From Leucobacter allii (GTDB lineage Bacteria; Actinomycetota; Actinomycetes; Actinomycetales; Microbacteriaceae), in contig NZ_CP095045.1 in NCBI RefSeq assembly GCF_022919155.1, positions 186,001 to 250,000 on the forward strand: a stretch of 64,000 bases of DNA. The letters are read 5' to 3'. The notes under the pieces were generated by a model. It worked only from the letters and a program-made list of their open reading frames with translations, had not been told where the DNA came from and searched no databases. The translations under genes were made by a program, and so were the position numbers. This document shows positions 24,350 to 33,556 of this stretch, one piece after another. How positions within the stretch are numbered: the first letter of the stretch is position 1; each line of letters opens with the position of its first letter.

Positions 24350-25354
24350 TCAGGCGGAGGCGGTGCGCCGCCTCGCCCGGTCGCGGAGCCGGGCGGGCGG
24401 CAGCTCGGGCGCGGCGACCCGCTCGCCCACCGTGCTGGCGATCTCCCCGACGCCCTCGATCACGAGCCGCACCTCGTCGCCGGGCTCGAGGGGCGCCAGC
24501 GCGGAGCCGCGCCCCCACAGCTCGCCCAGGCAGCCGCCGTTGCCCACCGTGCCCGAACCGAGCACATCGCCCGGCACGACCCGCGAGTTGCGGGCGGCGT
24601 AGGCGACGAGTTCGGGGAAGGGCCACCCCATGTTCGCGACGAGGTCCTCGCCGACGAGCTCGCCGCGCACGTGGGCCTCGGCGCGGATCGCGAGGAAGCC
24701 GTCGGCGTCGAGGAACGCGTCGAGCTCGTCGGCCGTCACGATCCAGGGCCCGAGGGTGGTGCCGAAGTCCTTCCCCTTGCAGGGGCCGAGCCGCACCTGC
24801 ATCTCGCGGGCCTGCAGGTCCCGTGCGGACCAGTCGTTCATGATCGTGTAGCCGAAGATGTGCGCCCGCGCGGCCTCGACGTCGAGGTTCGCGCCGTCGG
24901 AGCCGGGGACGCCGCCGATGACGGCCGCGAGTTCGAGCTCGAAGTCCATGCGGCGCGTCTCGGGGATCGGCACGCTCTCGCCCGGGGCGAGCACGGTGTG
25001 CGGGTTCGTGAAGTAGAACGTGGGCGCCTCGTACCATTCGTCGGCGACGTGGCTCGTGCCCTCGACGCCGGCGCTGACGCCCTCGACGTGCTCCTCGAAC
25101 GCGACGAAGTCGCGGATCGAGGCCGGGACGAGCGGCGCGAGGAGCGTCGCCTCGGCGAGCGCGACGCCCGGATCCGAGCCGGCGACGGCCGTCGCGTGGA
25201 GGCTCTCCGCGTGCTCGGCGCCGCGCGCGAGCACCTCGGTCACGGAGGAGCCGTCGGGGAAGGGCACGAGCCGCTCCCGGCCGGGCGGGCCGATCACGAA
25301 GCCCTCCCCTGGGGCGGTCCCGGCCGTTCCGGCATTCCATCGAGCGATCCTCAT
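24350..25354 (-). CDS. Fumarylacetoacetate hydrolase-family protein (third copy)
   Basis: A 334-residue FAH-fold enzyme. The ligand block is MDFELELAAVIG, followed by GYTIMNDWSARDLQ, the Lys-containing GPCKGKDFGTTLGPW and GSGTVGNGG. MNDWSARD and KGKDF are the signatures of true fumarylacetoacetase and ureidoglycolate-lyase-like enzymes, so it belongs to a different branch from the copies at 12558 and 17633. It hydrolyses an acyl-ketoacid C-C bond in the cytoplasm. The ATG overlaps the stop of the metallo-hydrolase gene upstream by four bases. The operon order on this strand is MFS, metallo-hydrolase, FAH. Confidence 0.88.
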   Translation of the reverse strand: MRIARWNAGTAGTAPGEGFVIGPPGRERLVPFPDGSSVTEVLARGAEHAESLHATAVAGSDPGVALAEATLLAPLVPASIRDFVAFEEHVEGVSAGVEGTSHVADEWYEAPTFYFTNPHTVLAPGESVPIPETRRMDFELELAAVIGGVPGSDGANLDVEAARAHIFGYTIMNDWSARDLQAREMQVRLGPCKGKDFGTTLGPWIVTADELDAFLDADGFLAIRAEAHVRGELVGEDLVANMGWPFPELVAYAARNSRVVPGDVLGSGTVGNGGCLGELWGRGSALAPLEPGDEVRLVIEGVGEIASTVGERVAAPELPPARLRDRARRRTASA

Positions 25355-26249
25355 GCGCGCACCTCCAGGGGCTGCGATCCGTTGTAGTCGTACATGTCCT
25401 GCCAGGCGGCGGCGACGTCGACGGCCGCGTCGCCCTCGAGCTCGGCGATGGCGCGGCGGAGGTTGCCGGCGATGCGCTCGGGCTCGAGCAGGCCCCCGAA
25501 GCGCCCCAGATCGAGCCCGCGCGCCGCCTCCAACGGGGTCAGGCCCCGCTCCCGCGCGCTCCGCGCGGCGTCGAGGAGGAACCGCAGGTAGTCGGCCACG
25601 GGCTCGAGCAGCTCCGTCCCGCCGACCGGGCCGTGCCCGGGGACCACGACCCCCGGCGCGAGCGCCGCCATCTGCTCGAGGGCGCGCAGCCAGCCGGCCG
25701 GGGAGCCGGACAGGGCGAAGGGGTGCCGCCGCTGAAGACCAGGTCGCCGGTGAACAGCACCCCGTCGTCCGGCAGCCACACGTAGGCGTCGCCCGCGGTG
25801 TGCGCGGGCCCCCCGGGGTGGCGCACCTCGATGCGGCGCTCGGCGTCGAGGAGCGCGATCGCGTCCTCGAACACGAGGGTCGGGCGCCGGGCGCGGATGT
25901 CGCCCTGCGCGAAGGGCTCGAAGATGTGGGGGGCGAGCGCGTGCGGCCGCGCCAACTCCTCGGCGACCGCGCGATGCGCGATGACCTCGGCGTCGGGCAG
26001 CAGGGACGCGCCGTTGCAGTGGTCGGGATGCGCGTGGGTGAGCACGAGCCGCCGCACGGGTGCCGGGGTCGTCCGCGCGACCGCCGCGAGGTAGGCGCGC
26101 ATGCGGGGCTCGGTGGAGGTCGCATCGATGCTCGTCGCGCCGTCGGCCCCCGCGATGAGACCCATGTTGTTGACCATCCAGCCGCCGTCGGGCTGGACGT
26201 AGGCCCAGACCCCGCCGGCCACCTCCTGCAGCGTCGGCGCGGCGCTCAT
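25351..26249 (-). pseudogene. Metallo-beta-lactamase-fold hydrolase with apparent -1 frameshift
   Basis: The intact reading would give about 299 residues. The N-terminal part has the THAHPDHCNG metal motif (HxHxDH), HTAGD and FTGDLVFSGGT. The frame then breaks at a G4 run at 25720-25723 (plus strand). One extra base there would give SGGTPFALSG and join the C-terminal part, which contains PGHGPVGG and ends SQPLEVRA. The C-terminal part overlaps the FAH start. Each half is well conserved, so either the break is recent or it is a base-calling error. The family hydrolyses thioesters, lactones or similar bonds with two metal ions. Confidence 0.75.
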
Positions 26250-27480
26250 GCGGCCGCGCTCCGCGGGAAGCGGGGAGGGTGAGCAGGATGACCGCGGCGA
26301 CGCCCATCATCGAGGCGGCCACGACGAGCGGCACGCCGTACGAGCCGGTCGCGTCGTAGGCGAAGCCCGCCGTGACCGGGCCGAACGCGCTGCCGATCAT
26401 GAAGAGGCTGTACACGAGGCTGTACAGGGCGCCGAAGGAGCGCGGGCCGAAGTAGCGCGAGCTCAGATAGCCCATGAGGTCGATCTCGGCGCCGAAGCCG
26501 ATCCCGATCAGCACGGCGGTCACCGGCGCGGCGCCCGGCCCCGCCCACAGCAGCAGCAGGCAGCCGAGAGCCGCGGCAAGGAACAGCGGCACCGCGACCG
26601 TGGTCGCGTAGAAGCGGTCGAAGAGCCAGCCGATGACGGGCCGTGCGATGACGGTGCCGACGCCGACGAGCGAGGAGAGGAGCGCCGCCCGCACCGGATC
26701 CACGCCCGAATCGATGAGCAGCGGGACGAAGTGGGGCACCATGGTGAGGAGCGCCCAGCCGAGCAGGAAGAAGACGACGCACAGGCTCCAGAACTCCCGC
26801 CCGCGCAGGGCGGCGCGGAACGTCAGGCCGGGGAGCGTGGCCGGGTCGACCGCCGCCACCTGCTTCGGCGGTGCGAGCCGGGCGAAGAACACGAGGAGGA
26901 ACGGCACGATCGCGAGGAGCGCCATCGTGAGATAGGCCGAGCGCCATCCGCCTCCGGCGATCACCATGCCCATGAGCGGCGGCAGGAGGAGTCCGGCGGT
27001 GCCGAGGCCTCCGGCCACGATGCCGAGCGCGATGCCGCGCCGGCGGTCGAACTTCTCGACGACCGCCTTGGAATAGGTCACCGCGGAGGTGCCCGCGCCG
27101 AGCAGGCCGGCGATCGCGTAGAGGGCCAGGAACGTCGCGAGGCTCGAGGTGACGATCGAGAGCAGCGCCAGCACCGCGGCGAAGACGGGGATGGACACGA
27201 TGGCGACCCGCTTCACGCCGTAGCGGTCCAGCAGCTTGCCGATGACCGGCAGCGCGGCGGCGAGGCCGAGCGAGCTGACGAGGGAGGCGAGGTTGATCTC
27301 GCCGCGGCCCCAGCCGAACTCCTCCTGCAGCGGCACGACGAGCGTGCCGAGGATGTAGCCGAGCGCGCTGAGGCCGACGCCGGCGCCGATCGTGCTGAAG
27401 ACGAGGGTCGGCCAGCCGCGGCGGAACTCGCCTCGCGGGGTGTGGATCGCCGCGTCCTCGGCGATGGCGGTAGGGGACAC
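26246..27480 (-). pseudogene. MFS transporter (oxalate/formate-antiporter type) with disrupted 3' end
   Basis: About 411 residues with twelve hydrophobic segments and the MFS loop KLLDRYGVKRVA. IGWLFDRFY is the second-half counterpart. The GTG at 27480 has GAGGAG five bases upstream and is preferred over the GTG at 27486. The reading frame does not stop where expected; it runs on out of frame through the metallo-hydrolase gene. One extra base in the G4 run at 26272-26275 (plus strand) would give the ending LTLPRFPRSAAA with a TGA that overlaps the hydrolase ATG, the overlap style of this genome. It probably imports the substrate of the FAH/metallo-hydrolase pair. Confidence 0.78.
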
Positions 27481-27560
27481 GGGCACTCCTCGTTCGACGC
27501 TGAAATCAGGGATCGGCCCGCCGCGCGGCGGGTCCGGCCTTCATGGTCCCAGCGCCCAGG

Positions 27561-27609
27561 TATCCATGCAATCGCGTGATTCTGATGAGATATATTCACG
27601 ACATGGATA
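27561..27609. promoter_or_regulatory. Inverted repeat and -10 at the LysR/MFS divergent promoter
   Basis: TATCCATG at 27561-27568 is matched by CATGGATA at 27602-27609, which spans the LysR start codon. TATATT at 27591-27596 lies six bases before the ATG at 27603, so the LysR message is probably leaderless. The repeat would suit autorepression. Confidence 0.5.
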
Positions 27610-28682
27610 GTCGGAGCCTGCCCGCGTTCGACCTGAACCTCCTGCGGCCGTTGCTGGCGCTGCTCGAGGAGCGGAGCGTCACCCGCGCCGCGGATCGCCT
27701 GCACCTGAGTCAGCCCGCGACCTCCGCGGCGCTGGCGCGACTGCGGCGCCACTACGACGACGCGCTTCTCGTGCGCGTCGGCCGCACGATGCAGCTGACC
27801 CCGTTCGCACGCGACCTGCTGCCGGCGGTCGGCCGCGCCGCCGCCGAACTCGAGCCGGTCATCGGACGCAAACGGCTGTTCGACCCCGCGCGCACGGAGC
27901 GCCGCTTCGTGATCGGCGCCACCGACTACATGACGGCGATCCTCGCGGGGCCCGTGCTCAGGGTGCTCTCGAGCGAGGCGCCGCGCGCCTCGCTCGACTT
28001 CGCGCCGCAGCCCGTCCGCGACGGCACGCTCGCGCCCTACGACCGGCTCGACCTCATCGTCGGCCCCGAGGGCTTCGGGCTGCCCGGCGCGAGCGAGGAG
28101 CTCTTCGTCGACGACTTCGTGCTCATCGCCGACCCGGGCAACCCCCTCGTCCGCCACCCGCGGCCGAGCATCGCGGAGCTCGTCGAGCTGCCGCACGCGA
28201 TCGCCTACCTCAACGATCCCGACCACGACAATCTGCAGGACCTGCTGGGACGCGCGGGCATCGACCGGATCATCGTCGGGGCGCGACTGTTCGGCCTCGC
28301 GACGCTGCCGCTGCTCGTGGCCGACACCGAGATGGTCGCGCTCGTGCCCCGCATGCTCGCGGCGAAGGCCTCGCGCACGCTGAGCCTGGCCGTGTTCGAG
28401 CTGCCGCGCGGCATGGAGATCCCGATGGCGGAGCGCATGTACTGGCACCCGCGCGACGACGCCGATCCCGCGATCGAATGGCTGCGGGGCGTGCTGGCGC
28501 GCACCGTGCCGGCGCTCTCCCGGGAGCCGAGCGGCCCCGCGCCGCGCCTGCTGAGCCCGGCCGCGGGTCCGGGGGACGGCGACGGCGATGCCGGCCGGGC
28601 GCCTGCCCGGCGCGGGAGCGGCGAACCCCGGGTCCGGCCGTCCGGACACGGTTCATCCCCGCGCCACCCCGCGTCGGGCTAG
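27603..28682 (+). CDS. LysR-family regulator with long C-terminal tail
   Basis: A 359-residue LysR protein with an FDLNLLRPLLALLEERSVTR start and the same branch signature as those at 8358 and 19922. The fold ends near residue 308 (IEWLRGVLARTVP). A tail of about 48 residues rich in Pro, Gly, Arg and Asp follows and is not normal for the family. A lost stop or frameshift could explain it. The gene is divergent from the MFS/metallo-hydrolase/FAH operon and probably controls it. The -10 of the next gene (TAGGCT) overlaps its TAG stop codon. Confidence 0.87.
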   Translation: MDSRSLPAFDLNLLRPLLALLEERSVTRAADRLHLSQPATSAALARLRRHYDDALLVRVGRTMQLTPFARDLLPAVGRAAAELEPVIGRKRLFDPARTERRFVIGATDYMTAILAGPVLRVLSSEAPRASLDFAPQPVRDGTLAPYDRLDLIVGPEGFGLPGASEELFVDDFVLIADPGNPLVRHPRPSIAELVELPHAIAYLNDPDHDNLQDLLGRAGIDRIIVGARLFGLATLPLLVADTEMVALVPRMLAAKASRTLSLAVFELPRGMEIPMAERMYWHPRDDADPAIEWLRGVLARTVPALSREPSGPAPRLLSPAAGPGDGDGDAGRAPARRGSGEPRVRPSGHGSSPRHPASG

Positions 28683-28685
28683 GCT
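28680..28685 (+). promoter_or_regulatory. -10 box of the glutamate dehydrogenase gene
   Basis: TAGGCT overlapping the LysR stop (TAG at 28680-28682). Predicted start near 28692, 46 bp before the ATG. Confidence 0.4.
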
Positions 28686-28737
28686 GAGCACGACCCGGGG
28701 CGACGGCGCCCCGCACCGTACGACGAACGGGGCGCTC

Positions 28738-31700
28738 ATGACCAGTGACACCGTATCCGCGCGGCTGCGCGACGCGCTCGACGCGATCGAGCCCGCGCTC
28801 AGACCCCAGATCGCGCGGCTCGTCGCGCGCGCCGACGCCGAGGACCTCGATGAGCGCGAACCGCGCGACGTCGTGGGGGCCGCGCTCGCCCAGCGCGCGC
28901 TCGCCGCCTCCCGCGCGCCGGGCGAGACCCTCGTGGCCGTGTTCACGCCGACGCTGCGCGAGCACGGGTGGACCTCCCGGCGGACGATCGTGGACATCTG
29001 CACCGACGATGCGCCGTTCCTCGTCGACTCCGTCGCGATGGCCGTCGCGCGGCAGGGGCTGACGGTGCACCTGCTCATGCACCCCGTCGTGTCCGTGCGC
29101 CGCGACGAGGCCGGAGCGCTCCTCGAGCTCGACGCCCACGGCGGCGCCCTCGAGTCCTGGATCCACCTCGAAGTGGACCGGGTGCCGACCGAGGACGGCC
29201 AGCGCGAGCTCGAGGAGCGGCTGCGCGGCGTGCTCGGCGACGTGCACGCGGCGGTGCGCGACTGGCAGGCCATGCGCCGCGCCTGCCTCGAGATCGTCAC
29301 CGATCTGCGTACGGCGGCGCCGCGGACCGTCGACCCTGCCGAGGTCGCGCCCGCCGTCGAGTTCCTCAACTGGCTCGCGGAGGACAACTTCACCTTCCTC
29401 GGGTATCGCGAGCACGTGCTCGAGACCGACGAGCACGGGGAGGACGTGCTGCGGTCCATCCCGCACACGGGGCTCGGCATCCTGCGCAAGTCGACCGCGG
29501 CGGTCGCCCGGCTGCGCCCCGAGGCCAGGCGCACCGCGCGCGAGCCCCGGCTGCTCACGATCACGAAGGCCAACTCGCGCGCGACGGTGCACCGCGACGT
29601 CACCCTCGACTCCATCGGCGTGCGCACCTTCGACGCGGAGGGGAACGTCACCGGCGAGCGCCGCTTCCTCGGGATGTTCACCTCGGTCGCCTACGCCTCC
29701 TCGGTGCTCGCCCTGCCGATCGTCTCGGCGAAGGTGCGGGCGGTGCTCGACGCCTCGGGCTTCGCGCCGACCTCGCACTCGGGCAAGGACCTGCTGCAGG
29801 TGCTCGAGAAGTACCCGAGGGACGAGCTCTTCCAGGACACCCCGGAGCACCTGCTCGCCGTCGCCGGCGAGGTCAGCCGGCTGCGCGACCGGCGGCGCTC
29901 CCGCGTCTTCCTCCGCCGCGACGAGTTCGGGCGCTTCGTCTCGGTGCTCGTCTTCCTGCCCAGGGACCGCTACACGACCGCGGTGCGGCTGCGGATCGAG
30001 GCGCTGCTGCGGAGCGTGTTCGGGGCCGAGCGCGTCGAGCACACGGTCAGCGTCGGGGACGCGCCGCTCGCGCAGCTGCACTTCGTCGTGCGGGTGCCCC
30101 GCGGCGGGGCCGTGCCCGACGTCGACGAGGCGGAGCTGCGCGAGCAGCTCGAGGAGGCGATCCGCAGCTGGGACCAGGCCTTCGTCGATGCGCTCCACGA
30201 GTCGCACGACGAGGTCGCCGCCGCCGAGCTGCTCAGCCGCTACGGCAACGCCTTCCCGGAGTCGTACAAGGAGTACGTCCCGCCGCAGGAGGCCCTCGGC
30301 GACGTCGCGCTGCTCGAGCGGCTCGACCGCGGCGACGAGTTCGCCGTGCACCTCTACACCCCCGAGGACGCCGAGCCGGGCAAGCGCTTCCTCACCCTCG
30401 TCTCGCGCACCCAGTACCCGCTCACGCGCGTGCTGCCGCTGCTCACCGACCTCGGCGTCGACGTCGTCGACGAGCGCCCCAACACGATCGCCCTCCCCGG
30501 CGGCGAGACGCGCCACATCTCGGACTTCGGCCTCGTCGCGGACGACGCCGAGCTGTGGCGCGACCCCGCGTGGGGAGCCGAGTTCACGGCCGCCTTCGCC
30601 GCGGTCTGGACGGGCGAGGCCGAGAGCGACCGGCTGAACGCCCTCGTGCTGCTCGCGGGACTCGACTGGCGGCAGATCGTCCTCCTGCGCGCCATCAGCA
30701 TGTATCTGCGCCAGATCGGCTCGGCCTTCTCCGTCGAGTACATCGAGCAGGCGCTCATCGCGAACCCCGGCATCGCCGCCGGCCTCGTCCGGCTCTTCGA
30801 GCTCCGCTTCGACCCCGCGCTCGCGAGCGCGGACGCCGGCGGTGCGCGGGCCGGCGAGCTCGCGGAGGAGCTGCGGCGCCGGCTGGACGGGGTCGCGAGC
30901 CTCGACGAGGATCGCATCCTGCGGTCGATCATCGGGGTGATCGAGGCGACGTGGCGCACGAACTTCTACCAGCCCGCGGCCGACGGCGGCGCGAAGCCCT
31001 GGGTGTCCATGAAGCTCGACTGCGCGCGGGTGCCCGGTCTGCCCAAGCCCCACCCGATGACGGAGATCTGGGTGTACTCGCCCGAGGTCGAGGGCGTGCA
31101 CCTCCGTTTCGGCGCGGTCGCGCGCGGCGGGCTCCGGTGGAGCGACCGGCGCGAGGACTTCCGAACCGAGGTGCTCGGCCTCGTCAAGGCGCAGATGGTG
31201 AAGAACGCCGTCATCGTGCCGACGGGCTCCAAGGGCGGCTTCGTGGGGAAGCGGCTGCCGGCCCCCGGGGACCGTGCCGCGTGGATGGAGGGCGGCAGGC
31301 AGGCGTACCGCACCTTCATCCGCGGCCTCCTCGACCTCACCGACAACCGCGTCGGCGACGAGATCGTGCCGCCGCGCGACGTGGTGCGGCACGACGGGGA
31401 CGATCCCTACCTCGTGGTGGCCGCCGACAAGGGGACCGCATCCTTCTCCGACATCGCGAACGGCATCTCCGCCGAGTACGGCTTCTGGCTCGACGACGCC
31501 TTCGCCTCCGGCGGGTCCGCCGGCTACGACCACAAGGGCATGGGGATCACGGCGCGCGGCGCGTGGGAGTCGGTGAAGCGCCACTTCCGCGAGCTCGGCC
31601 ATGACACCCAGCGCGAGGAGTTCACCGTCGCCGGCATCGGCGATATGTCCGGGGACGTGTTCGGCAACGGCATGCTGCTCTCCGAGCGGATCCGTCTCGT

Positions 31701-33540
31701 GGCGGCGTTCGACCACCGGCACGTCTTCATCGACCCCGAGCCCGAGGCCGGAGCGTCCTTCGCCGAACGCCGGCGACTGTTCGAGCTCGCCGGCTCCTCC
31801 TGGGACGACTACGACCGCTCGCTCATCTCCGCCGGGGGCGGCGTGTTCCCGCTGAGCGCCAAGTCGATCCCCGTGAGCCCCGAGATGGCGGCAGCCCTCG
31901 GCCTGCCCGAGGGGACGGGCAGCCTCACTCCGGCGGAGCTCAAGAGGGCCGTGCTGCTCGCGCCGGTCGACCTGCTCTGGAACGGCGGGATCGGCACGTA
32001 CGTCAAGGCGAGCGGCGAGAGCAACGCCGACATCGGCGATCGCGGCAACGACGCGATCCGCGTGGACGGCGCGGAGCTGCGCGTCCGAGTGGTCGGCGAG
32101 GGGGGCAACCTGGGGGTGAGCCAGCGCGGACGCATCGAGGCGGCGCTCGCCGGGGTGCGGATCAACACGGACGCGATCGACAACTCGGCCGGGGTGGGCA
32201 CCTCCGACCGCGAGGTGAACATCAAGATCCTCCTCGGGGCGGTGGAGCGCGACGGGCGGCTGGACCGGGACGCCAGGGACGCGCTGCTGCGCTCCATGAC
32301 CGACGAGGTGGCGGCGCAGGTGCTCCGCGACAACTACGAGCAGAACGTGCTGCTCGGCAACTCCCGCGAGAACGCCGCGGACATGCTCCCCTCCCACGAA
32401 CGACTCATGGCGTGGCTCGAGGAGCGCGACGAGCTCGACCGGGAGCTCGAGTTCCTGCCCGGCGCGGCCGAGATCCGCACCCGCATCGCCGAGGATCGGG
32501 GCCTCACCCGCCCCGAGTTCGCGGTGCTCGTCGCCTACGCGAAGCTCGCGTTGAAGGCCGACCTCGCGAGCACGGACTTCGCGGACGATCCGTGGTTCGC
32601 CCGCACCCTCGCCGAGTACTTCCCGAGCGCGCTCCGCGAGGACTCCGCCGGCGACCTCGCGGCGCATCCGCTGCGCGCCGAGATCATCGTGAACGCCGTG
32701 GTCAACTCGATGGTGAACCGGGGCGGCATCACCTTCGCCTACCGCGCGGCCGACGAGACCGGGGCCTCCGGCGCCCAGATCGCCCGCGCCTACGTCGTCG
32801 TCAGGGAGGTCTTCGACCTGCGCGGGTTCGTCGCCGGGGTCGAGGCGACCGACAACGCGGTGGCGACGGCGGTGCAGACCGATCTCTACCTCACCTTCCG
32901 CCGGCTGCTCGACCGCGCGACCCGCTGGGTCGTGCACCACCGGGACGAGCGCGTGGACATCGGCGCCGAGATCGAGCGGTTCAGCGCTCCGGTCGCCCGG
33001 CTCGCGTCGCGGCTCGGGGAGCTGCTGCAGGGCGACGAGCTCGGCCGCTTCGAGGCGCGGGTCGCGGAGCTGACGGATGCGGGAGTGCCCGCGGAGCTCG
33101 CGCGGCGCGGCGCGGGGCTCCTCGCCTCGCTGCCGCTGCTCGACATCGTCGAGCAGTCGGAGCTGCGCGGCTGGGACCCGGAGGAGACGGCGCGGGTGTA
33201 CTTCGAGCTGTCGTCGCGGATGCGCTTCGACGAGCTGCTCAGCGCGGTCACGGCGCTGCCTCAGGACGACCGCTGGGGCTCGATGGCGCGCGCCGCCATG
33301 CGCGACGACCTCTACGCGGTCATGATCGCGCTCGCCGCCTCGGTGCTGGAGACCGAGGCGACGGCCGCGGACGCGCGCGGCGCGGAGCCCGCGGAGCGGA
33401 TCGAGGCGTGGCTCGGCGCGGGGTCGGCCCCCGGCCGGCGCGTGCTCGACGAGGCGCTCGCGGCGGTCTGCGCGGGTGAGGGGACCGGGCTCGCGACGCT
33501 GTCGGTCGCGCTGCGGCGCCTCCGCTCGCTCGTGCGCTGA
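28738..33540 (+). CDS. gdh: NAD-specific glutamate dehydrogenase, 180-kDa class
   Basis: A 1600-residue protein of the large bacterial NAD-GDH class. The N-terminal third is regulatory (TDDAPFLVDSVAMA, ACT-like). The catalytic core lies at about residues 730-1170, with ARGGLRWSDR, a Lys-rich block SKGGFVGKRLP, ADKGTASFSDIAN, GYDHKGMGITARGA and VVGEGGNLGVSQRG. The long C-terminal helical domain is intact. It deaminates L-glutamate to 2-oxoglutarate with NAD+, feeding amino-acid carbon into the TCA cycle. The gene is single, ends 16 bp before the convergent pobA stop, and is a core metabolic gene among the catabolic islands. The ATG at 28738 has only a weak ribosome site. Confidence 0.96.
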   Translation: MTSDTVSARLRDALDAIEPALRPQIARLVARADAEDLDEREPRDVVGAALAQRALAASRAPGETLVAVFTPTLREHGWTSRRTIVDICTDDAPFLVDSVAMAVARQGLTVHLLMHPVVSVRRDEAGALLELDAHGGALESWIHLEVDRVPTEDGQRELEERLRGVLGDVHAAVRDWQAMRRACLEIVTDLRTAAPRTVDPAEVAPAVEFLNWLAEDNFTFLGYREHVLETDEHGEDVLRSIPHTGLGILRKSTAAVARLRPEARRTAREPRLLTITKANSRATVHRDVTLDSIGVRTFDAEGNVTGERRFLGMFTSVAYASSVLALPIVSAKVRAVLDASGFAPTSHSGKDLLQVLEKYPRDELFQDTPEHLLAVAGEVSRLRDRRRSRVFLRRDEFGRFVSVLVFLPRDRYTTAVRLRIEALLRSVFGAERVEHTVSVGDAPLAQLHFVVRVPRGGAVPDVDEAELREQLEEAIRSWDQAFVDALHESHDEVAAAELLSRYGNAFPESYKEYVPPQEALGDVALLERLDRGDEFAVHLYTPEDAEPGKRFLTLVSRTQYPLTRVLPLLTDLGVDVVDERPNTIALPGGETRHISDFGLVADDAELWRDPAWGAEFTAAFAAVWTGEAESDRLNALVLLAGLDWRQIVLLRAISMYLRQIGSAFSVEYIEQALIANPGIAAGLVRLFELRFDPALASADAGGARAGELAEELRRRLDGVASLDEDRILRSIIGVIEATWRTNFYQPAADGGAKPWVSMKLDCARVPGLPKPHPMTEIWVYSPEVEGVHLRFGAVARGGLRWSDRREDFRTEVLGLVKAQMVKNAVIVPTGSKGGFVGKRLPAPGDRAAWMEGGRQAYRTFIRGLLDLTDNRVGDEIVPPRDVVRHDGDDPYLVVAADKGTASFSDIANGISAEYGFWLDDAFASGGSAGYDHKGMGITARGAWESVKRHFRELGHDTQREEFTVAGIGDMSGDVFGNGMLLSERIRLVAAFDHRHVFIDPEPEAGASFAERRRLFELAGSSWDDYDRSLISAGGGVFPLSAKSIPVSPEMAAALGLPEGTGSLTPAELKRAVLLAPVDLLWNGGIGTYVKASGESNADIGDRGNDAIRVDGAELRVRVVGEGGNLGVSQRGRIEAALAGVRINTDAIDNSAGVGTSDREVNIKILLGAVERDGRLDRDARDALLRSMTDEVAAQVLRDNYEQNVLLGNSRENAADMLPSHERLMAWLEERDELDRELEFLPGAAEIRTRIAEDRGLTRPEFAVLVAYAKLALKADLASTDFADDPWFARTLAEYFPSALREDSAGDLAAHPLRAEIIVNAVVNSMVNRGGITFAYRAADETGASGAQIARAYVVVREVFDLRGFVAGVEATDNAVATAVQTDLYLTFRRLLDRATRWVVHHRDERVDIGAEIERFSAPVARLASRLGELLQGDELGRFEARVAELTDAGVPAELARRGAGLLASLPLLDIVEQSELRGWDPEETARVYFELSSRMRFDELLSAVTALPQDDRWGSMARAAMRDDLYAVMIALAASVLETEATAADARGAEPAERIEAWLGAGSAPGRRVLDEALAAVCAGEGTGLATLSVALRRLRSLVR

Positions 33541-33556
33541 GCGGCACCGCTGCGCG

